In this document: positions 32,437-40,858 of the stretch, piece after piece
How the letters are laid out: each line of letters opens with the position of its first letter
Numbering within the stretch: position 1 is the first letter of the stretch
NCBI RefSeq assembly: GCF_003367505.1
Contig: NZ_PXXX01000011.1
Location: 285,476 to 349,475 of the forward strand
DNA length: 64,000 bases
Reading direction: 5' to 3'
Origin: Lysinibacillus capsici
GTDB taxonomy: Bacteria; Bacillota; Bacilli; Bacillales_A; Planococcaceae
Translations under genes and position numbers: made by a program
Notes under the pieces: generated by a model
What the model saw: only the letters and a program-made list of their open reading frames with translations
The model's database searches: none
What the model was told of the DNA's origin: nothing

Positions 32437-33654
32437 ATGAATCTTAAAGAAACAATAGAAGTATTAAACAACGTAATATCCGAGAATAGTGAACTGATTA
32501 AAAACGAAGAATCTACAAAACAATTTCTTGTTTTACCATTACTTAAAGGGTTAGGTTACGATACCTATAGCCCCCAAGAAGTTACTCCAGAATTCACAGC
32601 TGATTTTCATAAAAAAAATGAAAAAGTAGATTATGCTATTTCTATCAATGGGCAACCTCGAATTTTTATTGAGGCAAAATCGATCAATACGAAAATCAAT
32701 AAAAGTGCCCCACAATTAAGTAGATATTTCAGTACATTTCCAAGTGTTAAATTAGGGATTTTAACAAACGGAATTGAGTATCACTTTTTTACTGATTTAA
32801 ATAACTCAAATATAATGGATTCTAAGCCCTTTTTTATCTTCAATATTATAAATCATAATGAAGAAGATTTTGAAAATCTGATTAAGTTTTCTAAAAATCT
32901 GTATGATGAAGAAACCGTAAAAACACTTGCCGAATCGCTAATATATTTTCAATCATTTAAATCTGTAATTAAAGAAATTTTTGAATCCCCAAATGATGAT
33001 TTTATCAAATTTGTTATTAAAGAACGGTTTAAATTTAAGGTAACTCAGCAGTTTATAAACACCTCTCGCCCTTTAATAGTGAAGAGTATTCAAGAGGCAA
33101 TATCTGAAGTAATTAGTGAAAAATTTAATATAGATACTTCACGATCTTCTCAAGAGATTGCCAGTACTAGTATAGAAGGTATTACAAAAGAAGAGAAAAA
33201 GGTTTACTACACTCAGGATGAAATTGATTCACTAGGGAAATTTGAAGAGTTTGAGGGAGTAACAATTGTATTACCCAATCCAGATTCTTACATAAAATTA
33301 TTGAAGTTAACATCAGAAGAATACTCAGTTGAAAAAGGTAACCCATTAAGTGATTTCTTTATTTCTTCCGTTGTAACCCAGGGTTCTATGATTGTTGGAT
33401 ATTTAGTTGGTCAGTATGTTAATCAAATGGAAGATATAAAACTATATACCGTTAAATCTAACGAAATAGCAAGGTTTTTGGATGAAAACCCTATTCTCAA
33501 AGAGACAGGTTTTATTAACGCCCGATTAGGTTCTCGATTAAATAAAAAGAATAATGAAACAACATACTTCTTAAAAAGTTGTCTAAATAACCTTTCGTTT
33601 AGAGATATACCTAACCTTATTTCTAGAATAGAAGACACAGAGAAGTTTTTTTAA
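32437..33654 (+). CDS. stand-alone HSDR_N/PD-(D/E)XK-type nuclease-like protein
   Basis: 405 residues from ATG at 32437 with GGGAGAGG six bases upstream. Residues about 20-125 match the N-terminal nuclease domain of type I restriction R subunits: KQFLVLPLLKGLGYDTYSPQ, then KVDYAISINGQPRIFIEAKS, which supplies the D...E-x-K catalytic set. No helicase domain or modification genes are present. The C-terminal 250 residues have a helical middle and a final segment (FINARLGSRLNKKN) I cannot name. Such lone proteins may be orphan defence nucleases; function is not established. Confidence 0.65.
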   Translation: MNLKETIEVLNNVISENSELIKNEESTKQFLVLPLLKGLGYDTYSPQEVTPEFTADFHKKNEKVDYAISINGQPRIFIEAKSINTKINKSAPQLSRYFSTFPSVKLGILTNGIEYHFFTDLNNSNIMDSKPFFIFNIINHNEEDFENLIKFSKNLYDEETVKTLAESLIYFQSFKSVIKEIFESPNDDFIKFVIKERFKFKVTQQFINTSRPLIVKSIQEAISEVISEKFNIDTSRSSQEIASTSIEGITKEEKKVYYTQDEIDSLGKFEEFEGVTIVLPNPDSYIKLLKLTSEEYSVEKGNPLSDFFISSVVTQGSMIVGYLVGQYVNQMEDIKLYTVKSNEIARFLDENPILKETGFINARLGSRLNKKNNETTYFLKSCLNNLSFRDIPNLISRIEDTEKFF

Positions 33655-33761
33655 AGCGCCATATTAGTAATACTACTCATTTATTAATCAGAAGTTACAC
33701 TAAAAAATAGAATAAGTTATATAGATGGTTGTTTAATAACAAAAAAGTAAAAAACATCTGA

Positions 33762-33935
33762 TTTATAATTTATAATAATACAAGAACTTCAACGTTTCCA
33801 CCTGGACAAATTTATCATGTTGAATGGGATGGAGATTTTAAATACGCAGGATACCTAACAAGATTTGATTATGCATACGATCCTGATGCAGGTATTTACT
33901 TTGCAACATATAAAGGAAATATTACAATTCAATAA
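33762..33935 (+). pseudogene. 3' remnant of an unknown gene
   Basis: An open frame without a start reads TRTSTFPPGQIYHVEWDGDF, KYAGYLTRFDYAYDPDAGIY, FATYKGNITIQ and stops at 33935. The composition is clearly protein-like. The N-terminal part is missing. Confidence 0.5.
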
Positions 33936-33990
33936 AATTGAATAAACACCTAATCCCCTAGAGTTTTAATAAAGCATAACTAAGCATCCT

Positions 33991-34018
33991 GGTCACTTTT
34001 AATAGAAGTGACCTTTTT
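33991..34018 (+). terminator. rho-independent terminator
   Basis: GGTCACTT (33991-33998) pairs with AAGTGACC (34006-34013), followed by TTTTT. It follows the gene remnant at 33935. A sister hairpin with the core GGTCACT/AGTGACC is near 47.4 kb. Confidence 0.7.
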
Positions 34019-34216
34019 CTTTCGATTAATCCTCGGTAAACTTAATTAATTGTCTACCTTCTCCTCGCTAGTACGCTTTTGATGTCATGTAAAACTTGAT
34101 TAATTTATCATCAATCTTGAATTGTTTGTCGTTTATCACTTTGTACAATGCATATTCAGCTGCTATTGACTCCCCACTTTCTTTTCAGTAGTCCAAAGAG
34201 CAATTTTCGCATTTTT

Positions 34217-34606
34217 TTAAGTAGTTTCTTTACAAATCATTAGTAAATTGCCATCTAAATCTTTGAACACAAAATAAAAATTATCCTGAATCTCTGTAAC
34301 CAGTTCAACATTATTTTCTTTCATAAATTGATATGAAGCTTCAATATCATCGGTCAAAAGCTGAATTGACGGAACTTGGTAAGTGGTAATATCACCATCT
34401 TCTTTTCTCCACTTTGGCATGGAATCTAAAATTAATCCAGCGGTACCTTTCATGGGTACCACGAATAAATGTCCAAAATATTCTTCTCCCCCTTCCAAAT
34501 CAAGTATTTTTCTGTACCATTCTTTTGCTTTCTCTAGGTTACGAACTGGAACAAATACACCGCCGATTCTGTTTTTTATTGGTGATTTATAATCATGGCT
34601 AGTCAC
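34217..34606 (-). CDS. VOC/glyoxalase-superfamily protein
   Basis: 129 residues with a single glyoxalase-like domain of paired beta-alpha-beta-beta-beta modules: GGVFVPVRNLEKAKEWYRKI (about 15-34) and a C-terminal FKDLDGNLLMIC (about 114-125) with the conserved acidic metal-ligand position. Family members include lyases, dioxygenases and antibiotic-binding proteins; the substrate is unknown. The start is GTG eight bases after GGAGG. Confidence 0.8.
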   Translation of the reverse strand: MTSHDYKSPIKNRIGGVFVPVRNLEKAKEWYRKILDLEGGEEYFGHLFVVPMKGTAGLILDSMPKWRKEDGDITTYQVPSIQLLTDDIEASYQFMKENNVELVTEIQDNFYFVFKDLDGNLLMICKETT

Positions 34607-34619
34607 AAATACATCCTCC

Positions 34620-34735
34620 TTACTAATTTATTTCTACTTCTATTTCAACGTGATATTCTACTATTCCTTCTTGCACACCTTCTCGATAAGTTGAAGAAAC
34701 AACACTTTTAGAAATAACTAAATAGAAGAGCTTAA
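34620..34735 (-). pseudogene. short coding remnant, related to one near 23.5 kb
   Basis: The minus strand reads LVISKSVVSSTYREGVQEGI and VEYHVEIEVEIN then a stop. A similar reading, FFLVNSKSIDFSTYEAVQFK, occurs on the minus strand at about 23485-23570. Both look like 3' ends of one family of decayed genes. Confidence 0.35.
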
Positions 34736-34839
34736 AATATTGTTTCTCACCTACAGACGTTCGTTTCAAACGTTCAATTAGAACGTCAAACAGCTTTAAT
34801 TATTAGTACATTCTTTTCCTTTATTTTCTAAACACATCG

Positions 34840-35244
34840 TTAAAACCAGCAATTTTCTTCTTTATTTTTCTCTAAAAGGTGCTTTATTTTATTATCTATA
34901 TTTAATAAAACCTGTTTAATTTGTTTAAGCTGATGTTCTCTTTGTAACATCTGCTCATACTTTTCTTGGAATATAACTTTTATTTCAAGTAGATTTTGTA
35001 TTTCTTCTTTTGTCAGTTTTTTATTTTGATCAATATTTCCCGACCAATCAAAAAGCATTTTGATTTCTTGGAGAGAAAATCCCGTTTGTTTAAGTTTAAG
35101 AATTGCTTCCACTATATCAATGTCTTTCTTGTTATAATAGCGGTGCTTATTTTTAATTTCCGGTTGCAATAAATTCATTTTTTCATAATAACGAATAGTA
35201 TCTTTACTAAGACCAGTACATATTGCAAATTCACCAATTTTCAT
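34840..35244 (-). CDS. MerR-family transcription regulator
   Basis: 134 residues: N-terminal winged helix (KIGEFAICTGLSKDTIRYYE, about 2-21), a second helix pair (KKDIDIVEAILKLKQTGFSL) and a long coiled-coil dimer helix (about 78-125) with a short C-terminal effector part. It ends in CWF; there is no cluster of metal-binding cysteines, so a metal sensor is unlikely. GAAGGAG precedes the ATG. It follows a membrane protein gene by 12 bp in one operon, whose promoter has the MerR form. Confidence 0.88.
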   Translation of the reverse strand: MKIGEFAICTGLSKDTIRYYEKMNLLQPEIKNKHRYYNKKDIDIVEAILKLKQTGFSLQEIKMLFDWSGNIDQNKKLTKEEIQNLLEIKVIFQEKYEQMLQREHQLKQIKQVLLNIDNKIKHLLEKNKEENCWF

Positions 35245-35256
35245 TAAAATCTCCTT

Positions 35257-35574
35257 CTATAATATAAATTTATAAACCATTAGGGCAATTATACAATGGA
35301 AAATGAAACGAATGATATGATGGCTGAAAGTAATTCGTCCATTTGTTAACCTCCCTTCTATAACTGCTAGTATATGTAACAAGATAAATGCAATTATCAG
35401 TAATATAAATAACCAACCTTTGCTTGGTATCCATAATATTAAGAGAATACTAATTGATATGATAACAAATATAAATGTTCGTACTTCAAATCCAACTTCT
35501 TTCCATTTTTTTATCCCTGCCACCCCTATTAAAACCGCATATAACACAATTAGTATAGTTGTCAAAATTACCAT
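35257..35574 (-). CDS. four-helix membrane protein in MerR operon
   Basis: 105 residues from an ATG at 35574 with GGAG upstream. I moved the start in from 35628, because that longer frame overlaps the -10 element and start of transcription of the promoter found here. Four membrane helices fill most of the protein (about 4-22, 30-46, 50-66, 85-103). There is no known domain. As the first gene of a MerR-controlled operon it is probably the regulated product, perhaps a small transporter or tolerance protein. Confidence 0.65.
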   Translation of the reverse strand: MVILTTILIVLYAVLIGVAGIKKWKEVGFEVRTFIFVIISISILLILWIPSKGWLFILLIIAFILLHILAVIEGRLTNGRITFSHHIIRFIFHCIIALMVYKFIL

Positions 35575-35602
35575 CCCATCACTCCATTCTTTGATTTCAT
35601 TC

Positions 35603-35633
35603 ATCTTAAAAGATGGAGCCGACTCCATGTCAA
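35603..35633 (-). promoter_or_regulatory. MerR-type promoter with operator dyad
   Basis: On the minus strand TTGACA (35628-35633) and TAAGAT (35603-35608) are separated by 19 bp, the over-long spacer of MerR-activated promoters. The spacer contains a dyad, TGGAG-TCGG-CTCCA (35614-35627). A MerR gene lies in the same operon. Confidence 0.85.
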
Positions 35634-35730
35634 CAGATAAGAAATAGTTCCATTAAGCTCAAGTATCTTAATCTTCCTCACGAAACGCCCTAGTCTAGCC
35701 CTTGACATTTCAAAGTAAAAGAAAAGCCTC

Positions 35731-35759
35731 CATTTAGGAACCTCCCTAAATGTTTTTTT
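35731..35759. terminator. terminator-like hairpin
   Basis: CATTTAGG (35731-35738) pairs with CCTAAATG (35745-35752), followed by TTTTTTT on the plus strand. It lies just before the TetR gene. Confidence 0.65.
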
Positions 35760-35796
35760 AATCGCTTAATTAGTACAACCGTGCTAAAATAAATAC

Positions 35797-36426
35797 ATGA
35801 GTAAAAAAAATAAAACAACTAATCAAAAAGAAATGTCATTTATTGAAAAAGCTCGTAGAACTCAAATTGTGGAATGTGCTATTGAAACCATTGCAGAGGT
35901 GGGTTACGCTCAAGCTTCTTTAGGTCAAATTGCAAAACGTGCACAAATCAGTAAGGGGGTTATCTCCTATCACTTTGCAAGTAAGGGGGAATTGTTAGAG
36001 CAAGTAATTTATGATTACTATATGGCATGTCAAGCTTATACTGCTCCTCTAATCGAACATCAAAAATCTCCTATAGATATGCTTAGCATTTATATTGAAT
36101 CAAACCTTAGATTCATAGATGAAAATCGGCAACATGTTTTCGCTGTCATTGAAATTGTTTCTAATGAAAGAACTGCTGATGGCAAACTTCGATTTGCGGC
36201 GGATCATGATGATACTATTTTTCTTCCCATTGAAAACATACTTACACTGGGAATGCATGCGGGTGTCTTCCGCGAATTCACCAAATTGGCTTCAAGAGTT
36301 ATGGCGTTAACGATACGAAATTCCATTGACGGATTCACTATTGAATTAATGAGAAATCCCCAGTTAAATGTTGAGGAATATACGAGAGAACTAATTACAA
36401 TATTCGTTAAATCAACTAAAAAATAA
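35797..36426 (+). CDS. TetR-family transcription regulator
   Basis: 209 residues: N-terminal TetR helix-turn-helix (IVECAIETIAEVGYAQASLG then QIAKRAQISKGVISYHFASK, about 24-63) and a helical ligand domain. There is no ribosome site before the ATG; a TAAAAT -10 lies only six bases upstream, so the transcript may be leaderless. The ligand is unknown and no transporter is adjacent. A zinc-ribbon gene follows at 28 bp and is probably in the same operon. Confidence 0.85.
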   Translation: MSKKNKTTNQKEMSFIEKARRTQIVECAIETIAEVGYAQASLGQIAKRAQISKGVISYHFASKGELLEQVIYDYYMACQAYTAPLIEHQKSPIDMLSIYIESNLRFIDENRQHVFAVIEIVSNERTADGKLRFAADHDDTIFLPIENILTLGMHAGVFREFTKLASRVMALTIRNSIDGFTIELMRNPQLNVEEYTRELITIFVKSTKK

Positions 36427-36454
36427 TATGTCAGAAAACTTGAGGAGGATAGCT

Positions 36455-36619
36455 ATGCATTACTATGAGGTAATTTGTTCTAGTTGTAGGAATAAATTCA
36501 GAGTATACGAGGGATCACTGAGATTTAGACAGTTAAAGGAAAGAACCGATAAGATTTTTCGTTGCGAAGAATGTTATAGCAAAATTCGTATGGATGCTAT
36601 TAAAAATTTCTTTAGATAG
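36455..36619 (+). CDS. small zinc-ribbon protein (DUF2197-like), 54 aa
   Basis: 54 residues from an ATG at 36455 with GAGGAGG seven bases upstream; the longer frame to 36428 lacks a ribosome site. Two CxxC pairs (CSSC at 8-11 and CEEC at about 39-42) form a zinc ribbon, with a basic stretch between. It resembles the short Bacillus YlaI/DUF2197 proteins. Probably co-transcribed with the TetR gene. Confidence 0.6.
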   Translation: MHYYEVICSSCRNKFRVYEGSLRFRQLKERTDKIFRCEECYSKIRMDAIKNFFR

Positions 36620-36672
36620 CTCCTTCAGCCGATCTTGAGAATAATAAAAGGGATTACAAGTTAAATAAGTAT

Positions 36673-36709
36673 AAAGCCCAGGCTCAAAATTAATGAGTAT
36701 CTGGGCTTT
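36673..36709 (+). terminator. repeated terminator-like element, copy 2
   Basis: AAAGCCCAGGCTCA pairs with TGAGTATCTGGGCTTT around AAATTAA. Sister copies are at 31702 and 39498. It closes the TetR/zinc-ribbon unit. Confidence 0.6.
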
Positions 36710-36921
36710 GTGGAATCATTTAGTTCTATCTCTACTTACAACTATGCTATCGTCAGTCGTTTCTCAAAACAAATTCTATCATTTTCTTATGCCTATCCAT
36801 GTTTGCATTAAGAATTTGCTGCTGACATTCTACTTTGAACACAAAACCTTTGCAAAAATAAAAAGCCATCAAGAATCAGGAACAACTACTACTGCCCAAC
36901 TCGATTGCACTCAAAGCATTT

Positions 36922-36947
36922 AAAAAGAACACCTATGTTAGGTGCTC
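36922..36947 (-). terminator. terminator of the lipoprotein gene
   Basis: AACACCT (36928-36934) pairs with AGGTGCT (36940-36946), followed by T-rich sequence on the minus strand. Confidence 0.6.
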
Positions 36948-36953
36948 TTCCGA

Positions 36954-37514
36954 TCATTTTTTCTTGTTTAAATCATCTGGATAAACTATCGTGTTAATTA
37001 CATCTCCATTTGATTCATCTTTAAAAATTACTTTGACTTTATAATCCTTTTCATCCACACCATTAAATAATTGATAGTACATACCTGTTAAAGCTAGCCC
37101 CAATGAGGCCATGGTGTCAAGACTATTATCAAATTCTTCTTTGTTTACAGATAAAGTGAATTCTGAAAAAGACTTGTCATAGGTTACATCTTTAATAGAT
37201 TTGAACTCTTCACTTGCTTTAAGCTCTTCTACACTTGCTAGAATGCCTTCTTTTAAACCTTTCATCATTTCTTTATGTTCTGTTTCAGACATTTTATAAG
37301 TTAAAGAACCATCATCATTCTTACTGACTTCCTTCATCCCACTGCTTTTTGCCTTTGAAATAACAGAATCAATGTCCTGACCCTCAAAAAATAGAGCTGG
37401 AATAGTTACTTCTACATCTCCACCATCTTTGCTACCTTTTTCCTGACCCTCACTACAACCAGAGATCAAAACACCTACTAATATAAATAATGGTAGTATC
37501 CATTTTCTTGCCAT
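36954..37514 (-). CDS. lipoprotein, 186 aa
   Basis: 186 residues with a lipoprotein signal (WILPLFILVGVLISGC, lipobox LISGC, Cys20). The mature part is charged, with a repeated pattern of Lys/Glu helices and beta strands (VDEKDYKVKVIFKDESNGDV). It would be lipid-anchored on the outer membrane face. Similar small Bacillus lipoproteins have no assigned role. GGAGGAG precedes the ATG. Confidence 0.75.
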   Translation of the reverse strand: MARKWILPLFILVGVLISGCSEGQEKGSKDGGDVEVTIPALFFEGQDIDSVISKAKSSGMKEVSKNDDGSLTYKMSETEHKEMMKGLKEGILASVEELKASEEFKSIKDVTYDKSFSEFTLSVNKEEFDNSLDTMASLGLALTGMYYQLFNGVDEKDYKVKVIFKDESNGDVINTIVYPDDLNKKK

Positions 37515-37822
37515 TAAATCTCCTCCTCATACACCAATATACAGAATATGAAGAGATTACACTATACTTTATTAACATAAAGCTCTATTTCTTAACCGCT
37601 TCTATACATGAAAAATCATTTCTTTTTTGAGAAACTGATTTTTTATCGTTATCTTAATGTGTTTGGTGAAGTTCCACATCATATAAATAAAATCTATTTC
37701 TTACTTAGTGTTCAGTGCTTAATTTTATAAAATTCAACACGAACTTTGATATAATCAATCATGCGTTGTTTTACATTTCTTTTTCTTTACATTTTCTTCA
37801 ACAAAGGTTGTGATGAATTTTT
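37515..37822. other. divergent intergenic region
   Basis: 308 bp between the lipoprotein and the YdcZ-type gene. It contains an extended -10, TGATATAAT (37748-37756), about 70 bases before the transporter start, and no other supported feature. Confidence 0.4.
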
Positions 37823-38764
37823 ATGTTTGCAGTACTTTTGGCTATAAGTATTGGAGCTATTCTTGCTGTGCAAACAGCCATTAATGCTCAATTAAGAAAG
37901 TTTGTGATTTCTCCTTTTTTAGCTTCAATGATTTCCTTCGCTGTTGGTGTCATCTTCTTAACTATTACATTAGTAAGTAGTGGTTCATCACTGGGGATTC
38001 CATTAGATTTATTGTTGAACCAACCTATCTATATATGGTTGGGGGGAATTGGTGGCGCTATTGCGATAACTACTAACATTCTCTTGTTTCCTAAATTGGG
38101 AAGTGTGCAAACAACTATCCTACCGATCTTTGGAATGACTCTCATGAGTATGTTCATCGATCATAATGGCTGGTTTAATGCAACACAATATTCCTTTGGA
38201 TGGAATCGAATCTTTGGCATATTACTAGTCTTACTAGGCGTCCTTTTAGCTACAGCTATACGAAGCAAGAAAAATGAACAGTATTCTCCCCAAACAAATA
38301 AGGAGAATGTGCGGAATCTATGGATTTGGCGCATAGTAGGGATTCTAGCAGGGATGTTACTAGCTATCCAAATCGCTGTTAATGGACAATTAGGAAAAGT
38401 TCTTCACTCTTCTTCTCATGCTGCCCTTGTTTCATTCTTTGTTGGTACTATTACCTTGATTATAATTGTTGGGTTAAAAGATCGATCTTACACAAGTATT
38501 AAAGAGCCTTTTAAACAAGCTGCTCCTTGGTGGATATGGATTGGCGGGATCTTAGGAGGATCTTATGTTCTCATCAATGTATTTCTTGTCAATCAAATTG
38601 GAAATGGCCAAACTGTAGTTCTTGCTTTATTCGGTCAAATCACTGGTAGCTTGCTGGTACAGCAATTCGGATTGTTTAACTCGCTAAAGAATCGAATTCA
38701 ACCATTACAAATAATTGGTTTAATGGTGATGATAGCCGGTGTATTTTTAATCAGGATATTTTAA
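37823..38764 (+). CDS. YdcZ-type DMT transporter, fused double repeat
   Basis: 313 residues with about ten membrane helices in two homologous halves: AVQTAINAQLRKF (about 14-26) and AIQIAVNGQLGKV (about 183-195) are the same motif, as in the YdcZ (DUF606) family whose members are often half this size and act as pairs. The fused form needs no partner. The substrate is unknown. The ribosome site is weak. Confidence 0.8.
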   Translation: MFAVLLAISIGAILAVQTAINAQLRKFVISPFLASMISFAVGVIFLTITLVSSGSSLGIPLDLLLNQPIYIWLGGIGGAIAITTNILLFPKLGSVQTTILPIFGMTLMSMFIDHNGWFNATQYSFGWNRIFGILLVLLGVLLATAIRSKKNEQYSPQTNKENVRNLWIWRIVGILAGMLLAIQIAVNGQLGKVLHSSSHAALVSFFVGTITLIIIVGLKDRSYTSIKEPFKQAAPWWIWIGGILGGSYVLINVFLVNQIGNGQTVVLALFGQITGSLLVQQFGLFNSLKNRIQPLQIIGLMVMIAGVFLIRIF

Positions 38765-38840
38765 ATAATTTTCTTTGCTAATCTTGATCGATGAAATGAA
38801 ACTCTTTTTCAAGAATGGATGCGACATTTCCCTAAAACAT

Positions 38841-38880
38841 AAAACCAGAGTTCATCTACAAAATGTAGCATAAACTCTGG
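38841..38880 (-). terminator. terminator of GNAT gene
   Basis: CCAGAGTT (38845-38852) pairs with AACTCTGG (38873-38880), with an inner CTACA/TGTAG stem and a T-rich tract next on the minus strand. Confidence 0.6.
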
Positions 38881-38899
38881 TGACAATGGTGGTCTAACT

Positions 38900-39379
38900 T
38901 TATTTTATGAATTGCCTCATGATTATTTCTTCGCCGATACGTCCTATTAGCCTTTCATTCGTATCTTCAAACCCTACTTTTACATATAGTTTCTGTGCTG
39001 GAATATTATCTTTGTCTACAACTAAAACAATTTCATCGCAATTTGGAAATTCTGCTTTAACAAACTCAACTAGTAATGTCATTCCTTGTTTTGCATAGCC
39101 CTTCCCTTGTTCTGTATGATTAATTGATAATGCAGATAATAGCATCGCATTTCTATTCGTAGAATATTTCTTAACTCGTTCATTTGCATTTAGGAGAAAG
39201 AAACCAACAGGTGTATTTTCACTTAGAATTACAATGCGATGCTGTCCTTCATTAATTTCCTCAAAATTACTCGGCAGTGCAGAAAATTGTTTTTGCTCTT
39301 CAGTAAGTACAAAAGCGTTCAGTCCTTGCATATATTCACTTGAAAAATGTTTTAATTCAACCTTCTTCAGTTTTTCCAT
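38900..39379 (-). CDS. GNAT-family N-acetyltransferase
   Basis: 159 residues from ATG at 39379, which has GGAGAA upstream; ATG at 39394 is the alternative. The acetyl-CoA motif is EQGKGYAKQGMTLLVEFV (about 88-105), and the C-terminal KLYVKVGFEDTNERLIGR is typical of GNATs. The acceptor is unknown. Intact, in contrast to the broken GNAT near 23.3 kb. Confidence 0.82.
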   Translation of the reverse strand: MEKLKKVELKHFSSEYMQGLNAFVLTEEQKQFSALPSNFEEINEGQHRIVILSENTPVGFFLLNANERVKKYSTNRNAMLLSALSINHTEQGKGYAKQGMTLLVEFVKAEFPNCDEIVLVVDKDNIPAQKLYVKVGFEDTNERLIGRIGEEIIMRQFIK

Positions 39380-39497
39380 TACATAATTCTCCATTCACTT
39401 TTTCTATACTTTACCACTTTATTAGGTTGTGGTCATTCATTTATTTGAAATTTCGAAAAACAACACGTTCGTTAGATAAATAAATCACGTAAAAAAT

Positions 39498-39533
39498 GCC
39501 CAGGCTCAACATTAATTTGAGTACCTAGGCTTT
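39498..39533 (+). terminator. repeated terminator-like element, copy 3
   Basis: TGCCCAGGCTCA and TTGAGTACCTAGGC pair imperfectly, followed by a short T-run. Copies 1 and 2 are at 31702 and 36673. Confidence 0.5.
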
Positions 39534-39631
39534 GGTGTTACTTAGTATATTCATCCTAATACCGTTTTTGGATTTGCCGCTAACACTCTACTGGCTTCAT
39601 GTTGTACTTTTGTTAGCAATGTATGTAATCT

Positions 39632-40483
39632 TTACTTGATTTCGTTCACTAACACTGCAGTATTTGGAGCAACAATCGTTTCAATGCCCGAAGCTTTGTA
39701 GCTAACTCGAATTGAGTCGTTGCTTTTATATAAATGGAAAGTATCCGAACTAAAAACAAATTCCCCGTTCTCATCTAAAACCGGTGAATAAGTGATATCA
39801 TAATGGAACTTTATGTCCTTTGCATCGGCTGGCATATCTGGTTCAGGTTGATAATCCTCAGGAACTTCCGTTGTAACGTATCTAAAAAATAGTTGTATGT
39901 CGTTATCATCTATTTTTTTCCAAAGGTCATATGTATTTCCTTGCGTCTTCATACCATCAAAATAAGTTGTTTCCTTTTCTTTATCAGTAAGGGGCAGATA
40001 AGGAACGGCCGCTTTTGCTAATTCCGTTATTTTTATTCTTTTCGTTTCTTTCCCTACGGCATTATAAACCAATAGTATTTTGTCTATACTTCCAAACAAA
40101 TCATCTCTTTTTCCAACGAGAAGATGATTTTGAAAGGTTAAAAACACCTCATCAGTTTGCAAATTTACATTATATTGATTTACAACTTTATTCATCTCTT
40201 TATTCATTAAATGTTCTTCAAGGATATATTTTAAATTTCCAAATCCCAATAAAGGAATTATTGCTGAGATGATCATGCTTAAAAACAACAAACCAAATTT
40301 TTTGGATAAACTAATCTTATTTTTAATAAAGATGATTGGCATACCCACCGCAAAAGTAAAACCTAATAAGCCAACATATGCAAAAAATTGCATCAACCCT
40401 AATTCATCTATTTCGTACATATTAATATATACACACACACCAAGTAGAGCGATAGCGATTATTCGTATCAATTGATTTTTCAT
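39632..40483 (-). CDS. membrane-anchored hypothetical protein, 283 aa
   Basis: 283 residues. Three membrane helices at the N-terminus (about 5-22, 32-52, 64-82) are followed by a 190-residue soluble, beta-rich domain (LQTDEVFLTFQNHLLVGKRD; DIKFHYDITYSPVLDENGEF), probably outside the cell. AAAGGAAGG precedes the ATG. I do not recognise a family. No partner gene is evident. Confidence 0.6.
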   Translation of the reverse strand: MKNQLIRIIAIALLGVCVYINMYEIDELGLMQFFAYVGLLGFTFAVGMPIIFIKNKISLSKKFGLLFLSMIISAIIPLLGFGNLKYILEEHLMNKEMNKVVNQYNVNLQTDEVFLTFQNHLLVGKRDDLFGSIDKILLVYNAVGKETKRIKITELAKAAVPYLPLTDKEKETTYFDGMKTQGNTYDLWKKIDDNDIQLFFRYVTTEVPEDYQPEPDMPADAKDIKFHYDITYSPVLDENGEFVFSSDTFHLYKSNDSIRVSYKASGIETIVAPNTAVLVNEIK

Positions 40484-40519
40484 AAAATACTTCCCTTCCT
40501 TTTACAAACCCTCTAAAAG

Positions 40520-40840
40520 CTATGGTCGCACTAAGAAAAGTTCGGATAATTTCTCTACAATAGTTTCTTTATTCTCAATTATCAGCTCTGTTTTTCCTTT
40601 CTTTATTACGTAAGGACTGCCATTTCTGCTCCTATATTTTATTTTGACTACTTTTTTAATTGTCCCTAAGTTTAGACCTATGTACCATTTTTTAAAGCTT
40701 GTAATGACTAACTAGCTTTCTATTCCAATTCCATCGAATACTTTACCTATCAAATCTTAACAATGTCTCACCTAATTTTATATATGTAATATTTTCCTTT
40801 TTCGTAATGGAAGGAGCATTACTTTTAGAAATGTGCAACT
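40520..40840 (-). pseudogene. decayed gene with stops and frameshift
   Basis: Three readings follow each other on the minus strand: SKSNAPSITKKENITYIKLG (ending ETLLRFDR), then GKVFDGIGIES, an in-frame TAG, and FKKWYIGLNLGTIKKVVKIK, YRSRNGSPYVIKKGKTELII, ENKETIVEKLSELFLVRP with a stop at 40520. It was a beta-rich protein, perhaps a PH-like domain. No start is preserved. Confidence 0.5.
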
Positions 40841-40858
40841 AACTAATATCATTATTGT

